From Chitinophaga agri (lineage in GTDB: Bacteria; Bacteroidota; Bacteroidia; Chitinophagales; Chitinophagaceae), in the NCBI RefSeq assembly GCF_010093065.1, contig NZ_CP048113.1, positions 1 to 64,000 of the forward strand: a DNA stretch of 64,000 bases, given 5' to 3'. Shown piece after piece: positions 1 to 7,701 of the stretch (within the stretch, counting starts at the first letter, position 1; each line of letters starts with the position of its first letter). Below the pieces are notes generated by a model. That model did no database searches, was not told the origin of the DNA, and saw only the letters and a program-made list of their open reading frames with translations. Position numbers and translations under genes: made by a program.

Positions 1-1161
1 ACAACTGATACCAGTGTGAATCGTTGGTTGAGGTTGGGGCTGAAGCAGTATGAACTGACGAATCACCTGGGGAACGTGCTCGCAACGATATCGGATAAGC
101 CAGTGGACTCGGTTATTGGAGGCGTGAGGCAGTATTTTGTACCAGAGTTGCTGAGTGCCCAGGACTATTATCCTTTTGGGATGTTGCAGCCTGATAGGAA
201 GTGGAGTTTGGGAGAGTATCGTTATGGGTTCAATGGGAAGGAGAATGATAACGAGGTGAAGGGAGAGGGGAATCAGCAGGATTATGGGATGAGGGTGTAT
301 GATCCGAGGATAGGGAAGTTCTTGAGCGTGGATCCGTTGACAAAGAGTTATCCATGGAATAGTACTTATGCATTTGCGGAAAATGATGTAATCAGAAGTA
401 TTGACTTGGATGGAGAGGAGAAGTATATTGTTAATAGGAACTTTAATAGTGCAGGTCAGTTAACGAATGTGACTATTCAATGGTATGAAGATAAGGATGG
501 AAATGCAAGAGATAACGAAGCATATAATAGAAATCCAAGATTAAAAAAGGCAGATGTATATGTTATTGATAGAGGCCCTAGCGGGCGCGTGCTTAGGCCT
601 ATTAAATATCAAACAAAATTAACTGCAGAGCAAATGATAGTAATGGAAAAGTTTAGAACTATTGAAGAATCTCCACCTGAAGTAGCAAGTTTTGGCGATA
701 ACGTTAATGAGGGGAACTTAAATGGGAATGCTTTTAGAGATGGAACCTATCGTCAGGCTGAAATAGACTTAGTTCAAGATATTAAATTGAAGTTTCAAGA
801 AAATTCATCTTTATATATCGACTCAAAAGTAGAGGAACGTAAGTTGGTGTCTGTGGCGAATATTTTGAGTTATTTTCCCCAAGCAAATGTTGATATTACT
901 GGGAATTCTGGCACTCCTTCTGGAAATCCTGCTAAATTAAAACTTGGTACTGGTCCAAGTGTTTGGAGTACATCGGCAACCTTAAATGGGGAGGCCGCTA
1001 CTTTAGGAGCGTTGCTAAGTGCCCGCGCGAAAACAGCAAGTAGTAGTTTGCAGGTTAAATTTAAAATAGCTGGTACAAGAATCACTACTCAGCCTGGAAC
1101 GAGATTTTCTACGCCAGCAGGTCGGAATGTAAGTATTAGTATTAGAGGGTTAAAATTTTAA
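1..1161 (+). CDS. RHS/YD-repeat polymorphic toxin, 3' part with active tip A (5' end outside window)
   Basis: The reading frame is open from base 1, so this is the end of a longer rhs gene. The first ~125 residues show the RHS-associated core: [36 protein letters not shown] and a final DLDG. After that the sequence becomes a unique tip of about 245 residues. The last ~110 residues of the tip have the layout of an OmpA-like peptidoglycan-binding fold ([34 protein letters not shown]), which is a remote resemblance only. In this family the core forms a cocoon and the tip is the released toxin. This is the only tip in the window still joined to an upstream core, so it should be the expressed one. 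The 8-bp recombination site of the mobile unit lies inside the GEYRYGF codons. The toxic activity is unknown. Confidence 0.85.
   Translation, partial: TTDTSVNRWLRLGLKQYELTNHLGNVLATISDKPVDSVIGGVRQYFVPELLSAQDYYPFGMLQPDRKWSLGEYRYGFNGKENDNEVKGEGNQQDYGMRVYDPRIGKFLSVDPLTKSYPWNSTYAFAENDVIRSIDLDGEEKYIVNRNFNSAGQLTNVTIQWYEDKDGNARDNEAYNRNPRLKKADVYVIDRGPSGRVLRPIKYQTKLTAEQMIVMEKFRTIEESPPEVASFGDNVNEGNLNGNAFRDGTYRQAEIDLVQDIKLKFQENSSLYIDSKVEERKLVSVANILSYFPQANVDITGNSGTPSGNPAKLKLGTGPSVWSTSATLNGEAATLGALLSARAKTASSSLQVKFKIAGTRITTQPGTRFSTPAGRNVSISIRGLKF
193..230 (+). other. Attachment site J0 (rhs core / unit 1 junction)
   Basis: This 38-bp stretch encodes [13 protein letters not shown] of the RHS core and is the left junction of the array. 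Near-identical 37-bp copies occur at every later unit boundary. Here it is in frame with the upstream core. Relative to the four internal junctions it has one extra base in the G/T-rich part, which is what keeps the frame open. The crossover is inferred to lie in the last 8 bases, TATGGGTT at 223-230. Confidence 0.7.
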
Positions 1162-1171
1162 TTCGAAATTA

Positions 1172-1624
1172 ATGATGAAGAGGCTAATAATTTGTGTTGC
1201 TATCTGTTTTTGTGTAGGTAATCTATACAGTCAAGCGATTTACTTAAAGTACCCAATATTTTTTGATGTAAATGGCCAGTTTATTGAAGTATTTAATAGA
1301 GAGGATTCGTCTGTCATAACAGATTTGTGCTCAGATAGCAGTAAATTGATTAAGGTATATGATATGAATGAACAGGGGCGGTTGAAATTTTATTTATTGT
1401 ATGATTCTCGGAGAGTAAATATAGAAGGGGGGTACTTAGAATCTTCTGTATTGGTTGCAGACTCTATTTATGTTAGAAGATTAGGAGGAGGCTCTCGGAT
1501 TAAGTATAGGAAGTTTTATCAGCCACTTCGAGATGGTAATTGGACTTATTATGATAAGGCTGGGAACATTTACTTAAGGGAGAAGTATAGTAACGGATTT
1601 TTACGGGAGTCTCATTCTTTTTGA
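1172..1624 (+). CDS. Putative exported immunity protein for tip A
   Basis: This 150-residue protein starts 11 bp after the tip A stop, the usual place for an immunity gene. The N-terminus (MKRL, then a hydrophobic run ending GNLYSQA) looks like a signal peptide, so the mature protein should sit in the periplasm or outer envelope. The C-terminal half contains a GNWTYYDKAGN segment resembling the MORN-like repeats of Bacteroidota envelope proteins. An exported immunity protein would fit a toxin that works in the envelope. I do not recognise a named immunity family, so the role comes from position alone. Confidence 0.6.
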   Translation: MMKRLIICVAICFCVGNLYSQAIYLKYPIFFDVNGQFIEVFNREDSSVITDLCSDSSKLIKVYDMNEQGRLKFYLLYDSRRVNIEGGYLESSVLVADSIYVRRLGGGSRIKYRKFYQPLRDGNWTYYDKAGNIYLREKYSNGFLRESHSF

Positions 1625-1631
1625 ATGTAAG

Positions 1632-1709
1632 AAATTACAAGCGATATTAAAATGAATAACCCGGGTCAAATTTGACCCGGGTTATTCATTTTAATATCGC
1701 TTGTAATTT
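1632..1709. terminator. 78-bp perfect palindrome between convergent immunity and regulator genes
   Basis: The two 39-base arms are perfectly complementary with no spacer; the centre is between 1670 and 1671 in GGTCAAATTTGACC. It begins 7 bp after the immunity stop and overlaps the last codons of the regulator gene on the other strand. A two-way terminator is the simplest reading. The arms are far longer than a normal terminator needs. Confidence 0.6.
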
Positions 1710-2026
1710 AGATTTGGCTAGAAATGCATCGAGCAGGGAATAGACACACTCTTTATCCTTGTCAGGTAGTTCGTTAATCTCATTGAGACGCTTCATCATC
1801 TTAGGGTCCTTCAAAATATTAGTATCATTGGCTTCCCTAATAAGAATCCCACAGTAGTATCTAAGGCCTCGGCCAACTTCCTCACCGCATCAATAGAAGG
1901 TAGCATCTCATCCCGCTCATAGCGTCCTATTACAGTATGAGCAGACCCCAGTTTTTTAGCAAGTTCCTGTTGAGACAGCTCTTTAGCTTCCCTGCATTCC
2001 CTGAGTTTTTTACCAAAAGAAACCAT
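1685..2026 (-). pseudogene. XRE-family regulator A, frameshifted copy
   Basis: The N-terminal 63 codons encode an intact helix-turn-helix (LSQQELAKKLGSAHTVIGRYERD). One C is then missing from a C-run at about 1835 compared with the copy at 9157-9498. The frame shifts and stops at 1811 instead of 1685, losing the C-terminal third. The shift removes the segment after the VGFLLG motif, which may carry dimerisation. The change could be a real mutation or a sequencing error in a homopolymer. Confidence 0.75.
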
Positions 2027-2034
2027 TGTATGAT

Positions 2035-2165
2035 ACGTTTACGGTTAATAAAACCTCTGTTATATAAGGTTTAGGCAAAATTATGAAACGTATGCGGTAA
2101 AATAAAATCGTAAAGTGTTTGTTGGATTGAGCTGATCCGGTATCTTTGTACCGTTTACGGTTAAT
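2035..2165. promoter_or_regulatory. Divergent promoter region with paired operator boxes, unit 1
   Basis: The symE-side promoter has TTTG at 2118-2121 and TATCTTTG at 2141-2148, 19 bp apart, matching the Bacteroidota TTTG / TAnnTTTG pattern. On the minus strand a TAATTTTG box (2076-2083) faces the regulator gene. The motif CGTTTACGGTTAAT occurs twice, at 2036-2049 before the regulator start and at 2152-2165 right after the symE -7 box. This is the arrangement expected if the XRE protein represses both directions. Confidence 0.65.
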
Positions 2166-2177
2166 TAAAAATATTTT

Positions 2178-2399
2178 ATGTCATCAGGAACTAAAACAAT
2201 CCGTCATGGTAAGCTGCATGGTCAGTATCAGGCATTGGCCAATCATTGGAATAGGGGACGTAATGTGCCCTGGTTGAATGTTCGGGGTTTATGGTTAGAG
2301 GATGCAGGTTTTAGGGTGGGAGACCCGATAGAGATTATAGTAAGTAAAGGCAAACTGGTGATTAAAAAAGCTGCTGGGGATGGAGATAGCGGAAATTAA
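2178..2399 (+). CDS. SymE-like small protein (AbrB-type fold)
   Basis: This 73-residue basic protein contains VPWLNVRGLWLEDAGF followed by VGDPIEIIVSKGKLVIKK, the typical core of the SymE toxin family, which has an AbrB/MazE-like beta fold. E. coli SymE is an SOS-induced type I toxin; members near RHS loci and phages may act as DNA-binding regulators instead. It is the first gene behind the repressed promoter and its last 20 bp overlap the primase start, so the two should be translationally coupled. No SymR-like antisense RNA could be confirmed by eye. Confidence 0.7.
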   Translation: MSSGTKTIRHGKLHGQYQALANHWNRGRNVPWLNVRGLWLEDAGFRVGDPIEIIVSKGKLVIKKAAGDGDSGN

Positions 2400-5064
2400 G
2401 CAACAGTTAACGTTATCGCAGGTGCTGGTGCATTATGGTTTAAAACCGGACAAGCACCTGCGATTACATTGCCCGTTCCATGAGGACAAGACACCGAGCC
2501 TGCAGGTGTATTACAAGACGCATACTTGTTATTGTTTTAGCAGTAACTGTAAGACGAATGGGAAATCCATGGACGTGATAGACTTTGTGATGCACAAAGA
2601 GGGGGTTAGTAAACGGGAAGCGATCTTGAAGTGTAAAGAGTTGCTGGGCGGTAGTGCTGATGCTATGGTTACCACGGCTACCAGCCGATCAGACACACTG
2701 TACCAGCTGTTTATCTATTTTAAGAATGCAGTGCATAATAGTAGACCTGCTCAGGAGTATTTACAGCGTAGAGGGCTGGATGCGACGCGGATAGAGATCG
2801 GTTATAATACGGCACAGTTCCATCATGGGATGCGTAAGGATGATGGTCTGATATCGTCTTGTGTGGAGGTAGGGCTATTGTCACCGTGGGGTACTGCTCG
2901 TGATGGTGGTCAGGCGTATCGGCCTTTTGGGAAGTATTGTATCGTGTTCGCGTTACGGGATAGTGGTGGTACTATCAGTGGCATGTACTTCCGTAGTACG
3001 ATCAATGATGATACGCAGCGTCATTATTACTTGAAAGACAGGCGTGGATTATATCCAGGCTACCCGAAAGCAGATGTGACAAAGCTGATTCTGACAGAAT
3101 CAGTGATCGATGCAGCAACGTTATTACAACATAGCGAAATAGTTGAGTCCTATGGTATCCTGGCTTGTTATGGTACCAATGGCCTGACAGCAGAACATGA
3201 AGCGGCGATTATTGGGTTAAGTCATCTGCAGGAGATCATCTTTGCTTTTGATGGTGATGAGGCAGGGTATAAGGCAGTTGAGAAATACAGCACATTATTA
3301 AAACAGCGGTTGCCAAATGTACAGCTGAGTAGCATCGTGTTACCAGCAGGCGAGGATATAAATAGTATGGTCGTTAGTCATACACCTGGTGTGTTCACGG
3401 AGTTGTTGCAAGGTAGGACTGCTTTATTTTTTTCAACTGAGATCTCATCTGAAAAAACAAAACCCTCTTCTCAACCAGCAGATACAGCCATAGAGGCAGC
3501 AGGTCCTTTATTAGACAGTCGCAATCCTTATAAGTTGGTGTATGCTGGAAGTGGAGGGGTTTATTATGTACAGGGCGGGGTGGGTAAGCAGCTGGACAGT
3601 ATGAAGGTGACGCTTGTTATTGAGGATAAAGAGAGTGGTCAAAAGAGCCGTAACAAGGTAGATCTATATGAGGATAAGCAGGTAGAGCGACTCTGCAGAG
3701 AGGTGAGTGAGAAGCTGTGTTTACGCAAGGATGTGATAGAGGGAGACTTGTACCAGTTAACAGACCTGTTAGATCATTACCGTGAGCAGGGCCAGGAACA
3801 AGCAAGTCCAGAAGAGGAAGCTGCTGCGTATAAGATGAGTGAGTCAGAACGTAGTGCAGCTGTAGGCTTTTTACGTCAGGAGGGGTTATTGAAAGCATTG
3901 AATGAATTATTAGGTCAGACCGGTATAGTGGGTGAGGAACAGAACCGTTTGTTTTTGTTACTGGTAGCGCTGAGCTATAAGATGCCCGCGCCATTGCATG
4001 CGTTGATACAGGGGAGTAGTGGGAGTGGTAAGACGCGCTTATTAAAACAGGTATCGGACTGTATGCCACCGGAGAAGGTGACGCGTCTGACGCGTGTCAG
4101 TGATAAGGTGTTATATAACTATCCTGAGCGTTACTTTATCAACCGGTTGTTGTGCTTAGAGGATATCGACGGTCTGAGTGAGGAAGCAGAGTTTGCGTTC
4201 CGAGAGCTGCAGAGTAATGGGGAGTTGAATAGTGCGACAAGTATCAAGCTGGATAATGGTCAGATCACGAGTGGTCAGAAGACAGTGCGGGGTCCGATAG
4301 CCAGTCTGGCGTGTACGACACATGGGGAGCTGTATGAAGATAATATGAGCCGTGTGTTCCTGGTAGCAGTAGATGAGAGTGGAGAGCAGACGCGTAGGAT
4401 CATTGGTTATCAGAATCGTAAGGCATCAGGAGCAATAGATACGAATCAGGAGCAGGCGAGTAAAGGATTTATCCGTAATCTGGTACGTAGCTTAGATGGG
4501 TTAGAAGTAGTAAATCCCTATGCAGGGCAGTTACAGTTACCGGAGGATGCGCATAAGATCCGTCGATTACATGATCTGTTCTTAAACTTTGTAAAGATGG
4601 TGACGCTGTTACACCAGTACCAGCGCAGCCGTGATAGTAACGGTCGGCTGGTAGCAGAGGTGAGTGATGTGGAGTGTGCGATCAGTATTATGTTCGATAG
4701 TATTGTACTAAAGGTAGATGAGCTGGACGGTAGTCTACGTCAGTTCTTTGAGCAGCTAAAGGTGTATATAGGTGAGCGTGGTCGGGATTATGAGTTTAAT
4801 CGTTTTGAGGTGCGGGACGCCACGGGTGTAGGTAAGACCCAACAGCATCACTATATAAATAAACTAGTGGAATTATGTTACGTACGTCAGTATGGTCATG
4901 CCAACCGTGGGTTTAAGTATCGTATAGTACACTGGGATAACTATGGAGTTCTTCGGGAACGTATCAAGACCCATCTTGGTGATCAGTTATCATCGCTGGC
5001 GTTCGGAAGCGACCGAACGCCAGACCGAACGCCAGAGTTGTGTGTGGTGGCTGAAAGAGGGTGA
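2380..5064 (+). CDS. DNA primase-ATPase fusion (CHC2 zinc finger, TOPRIM, P-loop)
   Basis: In this 894-residue protein an N-terminal CHC2 zinc finger is visible (C31, H34, C52, C57 in CPFHEDKTPS and CYCFSSNC). A TOPRIM domain follows at about 235-330, with LILTESVIDAA and EIIFAFDGDEAG. A P-loop ATPase has Walker A GSSGSGKT near 546 and Walker B LLCLEDIDG near 590. The C-terminus (about 815-845) looks like a winged-helix DNA-binding segment. The domain order fits a mobile-element replication protein that primes DNA synthesis and may open its own origin. It lies between symE and the recombinases in one orientation. A cluster of 11-bp inverted repeats sits in its last codons, which may be its target. 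Confidence 0.8.
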   Translation: MEIAEIKQQLTLSQVLVHYGLKPDKHLRLHCPFHEDKTPSLQVYYKTHTCYCFSSNCKTNGKSMDVIDFVMHKEGVSKREAILKCKELLGGSADAMVTTATSRSDTLYQLFIYFKNAVHNSRPAQEYLQRRGLDATRIEIGYNTAQFHHGMRKDDGLISSCVEVGLLSPWGTARDGGQAYRPFGKYCIVFALRDSGGTISGMYFRSTINDDTQRHYYLKDRRGLYPGYPKADVTKLILTESVIDAATLLQHSEIVESYGILACYGTNGLTAEHEAAIIGLSHLQEIIFAFDGDEAGYKAVEKYSTLLKQRLPNVQLSSIVLPAGEDINSMVVSHTPGVFTELLQGRTALFFSTEISSEKTKPSSQPADTAIEAAGPLLDSRNPYKLVYAGSGGVYYVQGGVGKQLDSMKVTLVIEDKESGQKSRNKVDLYEDKQVERLCREVSEKLCLRKDVIEGDLYQLTDLLDHYREQGQEQASPEEEAAAYKMSESERSAAVGFLRQEGLLKALNELLGQTGIVGEEQNRLFLLLVALSYKMPAPLHALIQGSSGSGKTRLLKQVSDCMPPEKVTRLTRVSDKVLYNYPERYFINRLLCLEDIDGLSEEAEFAFRELQSNGELNSATSIKLDNGQITSGQKTVRGPIASLACTTHGELYEDNMSRVFLVAVDESGEQTRRIIGYQNRKASGAIDTNQEQASKGFIRNLVRSLDGLEVVNPYAGQLQLPEDAHKIRRLHDLFLNFVKMVTLLHQYQRSRDSNGRLVAEVSDVECAISIMFDSIVLKVDELDGSLRQFFEQLKVYIGERGRDYEFNRFEVRDATGVGKTQQHHYINKLVELCYVRQYGHANRGFKYRIVHWDNYGVLRERIKTHLGDQLSSLAFGSDRTPDRTPELCVVAERG

Positions 5065-5083
5065 AAAAGGGGCTGGCGTTCGG
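4996..5083. repeat. Cluster of four 11-bp repeats (CTGGCGTTCGG / CCGAACGCCAG)
   Basis: CTGGCGTTCGG lies at 4996-5006 and 5073-5083, and its reverse complement at 5013-5023 and 5025-5035. The cluster spans the end of the primase gene and the gap before recombinase 1. It could be an iteron-type origin, a recombinase or regulator binding array, or a hairpin tuning recombinase expression. The cluster is kept in type B units despite coding differences around it. Confidence 0.6.
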
Positions 5084-5140
5084 TGTTCAGAAAAAATGCT
5101 CAAGGGGGGTGTGAAAACAGCAAAAACGTCATAGTGGTAC

Positions 5141-5998
5141 ATGGAGCGATATGTAATGCAGTTCAGGGATTATTTACAACAAAGTGGCTACAGTATTGGA
5201 ACACAGCGGATGCTGCCAGCTTGTGTACGGGATTTTTTGGAACATGGTAGTTTTAAAAGTCTGCAAGAAATCACTCCTCTGATCATAGGTATATTTTACG
5301 AGTGGTTACATATCCGTCCATCAAAACGGAAGGGAGGTGGGGCCTTGAGCGGGATGATGATCCGGCATTATGTGTATGCGTTGAGAGTATTTTTTAGGTG
5401 GCAGGAGCATAGTGGCAGGTTATCGTATAATCCGATGAGCGGGTTACGGTTAGGGAAGAGTGAGCGTATTAGTCGGGAGGCATTGAATGAGGGAGTGGTG
5501 CAAGAGTTATTTAGTGCAGCGGGTAGTTATCGGGAGCGCGTGATGTTACACCTGTTTTATAGTTGTGGTTTGCGTCGCAGTGAGGCAGAGCAGTTGAACG
5601 TTCGGGATGTACAGGTGCGTCACCGGTTATTGTATGTACGTTCAGGCAAAGGTGCAAGCCGTCGTGTGATCCCGTTGACGGGTCGGGTAGCGGTCGAGTT
5701 AAGTGTTTATCTGGATGAATACCGTAAGGCCAAGGGAGAAGACAAGAGCGCTTTTATGCTAAATAGGGTAGGTGGCCGCATGAGTGGGGAGAGTTATAGC
5801 CGTCTGCTAAAAAAGGTCGTTAGTCGAGCGTGTTTATGGGAAGGTATTACCCCTCACTATCTTCGCCATAGTATAGCGACGCACTTGTTGCAGAGCGGGA
5901 TGTCACTGGAATATGTACGGGACTTTTTAGGTCACCGTCACCTGGAAGCGACACAGGTGTATGCCAAGGTGGGGGCACATCAACTGGTAGGGTTATGA
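5141..5998 (+). CDS. Tyrosine recombinase 1 (XerC/D-like, catalytic residues intact)
   Basis: This 285-residue integrase has an N-terminal SAM-like core-binding domain (about 1-95) and a catalytic domain. The catalytic set is complete: R145 in GLRRSE, K170 in RSGKG, H239 and R242 in HYLRHS, H265 in LGHRH and Y274 in the ATQVYAK segment. It should cut and rejoin DNA at the attachment sites at the unit ends. The start was chosen at MERYVMQF because this N-terminus is shared by all copies. Its last codons overlap the start of recombinase 2 by 4 bp (ATGA), implying co-translation. Confidence 0.85.
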   Translation: MERYVMQFRDYLQQSGYSIGTQRMLPACVRDFLEHGSFKSLQEITPLIIGIFYEWLHIRPSKRKGGGALSGMMIRHYVYALRVFFRWQEHSGRLSYNPMSGLRLGKSERISREALNEGVVQELFSAAGSYRERVMLHLFYSCGLRRSEAEQLNVRDVQVRHRLLYVRSGKGASRRVIPLTGRVAVELSVYLDEYRKAKGEDKSAFMLNRVGGRMSGESYSRLLKKVVSRACLWEGITPHYLRHSIATHLLQSGMSLEYVRDFLGHRHLEATQVYAKVGAHQLVGL

Positions 5999-6858
5999 CC
6001 TTATTACAATACTTACAACAACATTATACGGTAGGCACCTCTGCCTCTTACGAACGGGACATCAATCTGTTTTTATCTTCTTATCCAGGGGCCTCCCAGG
6101 CGACTTACTCCGATCTAATGGGGCATATAGGGGTATTACGGCATCGCTATCGAAATAGCCATACCTTAAATCGCATCGTCAGCAGTATCAAAGTGTATTA
6201 TGACTACCTGTGTTATACGGGAGAACGGCTGGACCATCCAGGTCGCAACATCCGCTTACGTGACAGGCGTAGCAGGGACATCCAGCTGCAGGACCTGTTT
6301 AGTAGTAGAGAGCTGGAAGTGTTGCTGGAGCGTAAGGAACGGTATCCTCTCTTATCCTTACGCAATAAGGTATTAATGAGTTTACTGATCTACCAGGGGT
6401 TGACAGTCAGTGAGCTGGCAGGGTTAGGTGTAGCTGATGTATTACTGGAGAAAGGGGTAGTATACATCAAACGTACAGCAGTTACCAATAGGCGAGAATT
6501 GCCCCTAAAACCGGATCAAATAGGATGGTTGGGAGTTTATCTATCGGAAGTGCGTCCGGGGTTATTAGGGGTCTTAGAAAGCGAAATATTACTAATCGGC
6601 CAGCGTAGTAAGGGGATGGTGGCATCCGATATCAGTAAACATGTAAAACGGAGTTATAAGGGGCTTTACCGGGGCAGGGAGGTGAGTGCACAGCGTATCC
6701 GCCAGAGTGTGATAGCGAACCTGTTTATCCAGGGTTGTGATATAGGGGTAGTACAGCAGTTCGCAGGTCATAGATACCCGTCAAGTACAGAAAGATACCG
6801 TCAGGATGATGTGTACCGGTTACAGTCAGCGATAGAATTATACCATCCAATAAGATGA
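5995..6858 (+). CDS. Tyrosine recombinase 2 (degenerate catalytic site)
   Basis: This 287-residue paralogue of recombinase 1 keeps the overall fold and the nucleophile Y268, R236 and H259. The first catalytic Arg is replaced by T137 (GLTVSE instead of GLRxSE) and the HxxRH motif reads QRIRQ, so the His positions are Gln233 and Gln237. The same substitutions occur in type B units, so they are not random decay. It may be a structural partner in a hetero-tetramer, as XerC and XerD are to each other, or a directionality subunit. It ends the coding part of the unit. Confidence 0.75.
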   Translation: MTLLQYLQQHYTVGTSASYERDINLFLSSYPGASQATYSDLMGHIGVLRHRYRNSHTLNRIVSSIKVYYDYLCYTGERLDHPGRNIRLRDRRSRDIQLQDLFSSRELEVLLERKERYPLLSLRNKVLMSLLIYQGLTVSELAGLGVADVLLEKGVVYIKRTAVTNRRELPLKPDQIGWLGVYLSEVRPGLLGVLESEILLIGQRSKGMVASDISKHVKRSYKGLYRGREVSAQRIRQSVIANLFIQGCDIGVVQQFAGHRYPSSTERYRQDDVYRLQSAIELYHPIR

Positions 6859-7664
6859 CCAGGTTACACCAGGTGAAGTCCAACTACTAAATACCGACCA
6901 TTAAAGAGCCATCCACGAGAGTTTACCTCATCCATATTATAGGGAGTTAGGAGAAGCGGTCTCCCTCCGTCCTTGGTGCGAACAAAAAGCTGCGCCAGGC
7001 TGCGACGGCTGCCGAATGAAGGGGATCCTTTAGGCAGCCTGTCACAGTTTTTGCGCCCCGTCGTCCTGCGTTCGGGCAGCTCCCGGTCTGGCGGCATGCG
7101 CGCAAGGGGCTATGCTACGGCCATCCCTTCGCTACCTATGTACGTCCGCCACCTGCCTTAGCCGCCAGGGCCTTATCTTTTTGTCTTGCCCTCCGCTGCG
7201 CTCTGGGCGATTAATAAGGACTAGGCGCGGCCAGCTGTGGCTGCGTGTTCCGCTGCGCTTCACACTCCCGCCCCAGCGGCCCTGGCGGCATGGCGGTGGT
7301 GGCGGGGGATCGCTATTAGGCGGGAGGTTATAGCAACCATGGGATAGTGCCCTGATGGGAGTGCGAAGAATAAGGCGCAGCGAACGTGAGCGGTGGTGCC
7401 CTGGTCATCTATAGTGCTATCTTGCTTCGTCTGCAGTATAGTGGATGTGCATGGGCCGTAGTACAAAGGCTGTACATTATCACCTTCATAATCAGCAGGA
7501 TAAGACTCGTCGTCAGTACCACACCCACTATCCTACAGCCGCGCGCGTTATTATTATTTTTTTTTTCAATTGAAAGAAATGAGGAAAGAACAGATGAAAG
7601 AAAAAAACATATCTTAGGCGGAGTTCTTTGAGATGGAAAAGCTGTTAAGGGAAGTTGGAGGTGT
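6859..7664. other. GC-rich non-coding right end of unit 1
   Basis: No convincing gene was found; short open frames here do not look like proteins. The stretch from about 6960 to 7400 is clearly richer in GC than the flanking genes. It has a perfect 12-bp inverted pair, GCCGCCAGGGCC at 7161-7172 and its complement at 7278-7289, plus many short GC-rich repeats. An AT-rich tract follows at about 7545-7610. Conservation with type B units (visibly high, many substitutions) suggests a function in DNA, such as a transfer origin, recombination accessory sites or a structured RNA. Confidence 0.5.
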
Positions 7665-7701
7665 GATAGGAAGTGGAGTTGGGGGAGTATCGCTATGGGT
7701 T
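7665..7701 (+). other. Attachment site J1 (unit 1 / unit 2 junction)
   Basis: A 37-bp near-copy of the J0 site. It carries C instead of T three bases before TATGGG (CGCTAT) and lacks one base relative to J0. In the tip frame it begins with TGA TAG stops at 7664-7669. The inferred crossover core TATGGGTT is at 7694-7701. Confidence 0.65.

Larger units (their letters stand above)
223..7693 (+). mobile_element. RHS tip-carrying integrative unit 1 (type A, copy 1)
   Basis: This is one full repeat of the array, about 7471 bp, drawn from crossover site to crossover site. Its order is tip A, immunity A, XRE regulator (minus strand), symE-like gene, primase-ATPase, recombinase 1, recombinase 2, GC-rich non-coding end. 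The repeat following it is the same at the resolution I can read, apart from single-base homopolymer differences. Two tyrosine recombinases plus a short direct repeat at each end are what a site-specific integrative element carries. No relaxase or conjugation gene is present, so transfer between cells would need help. Confidence 0.8.

Noticed and set aside
6864..7631. Several short open frames of 62-81 codons in the GC-rich unit ends
   Set aside because: They overlap on both strands, have arginine/proline-rich low-complexity products and no start context, and lie in DNA whose conservation looks structural.
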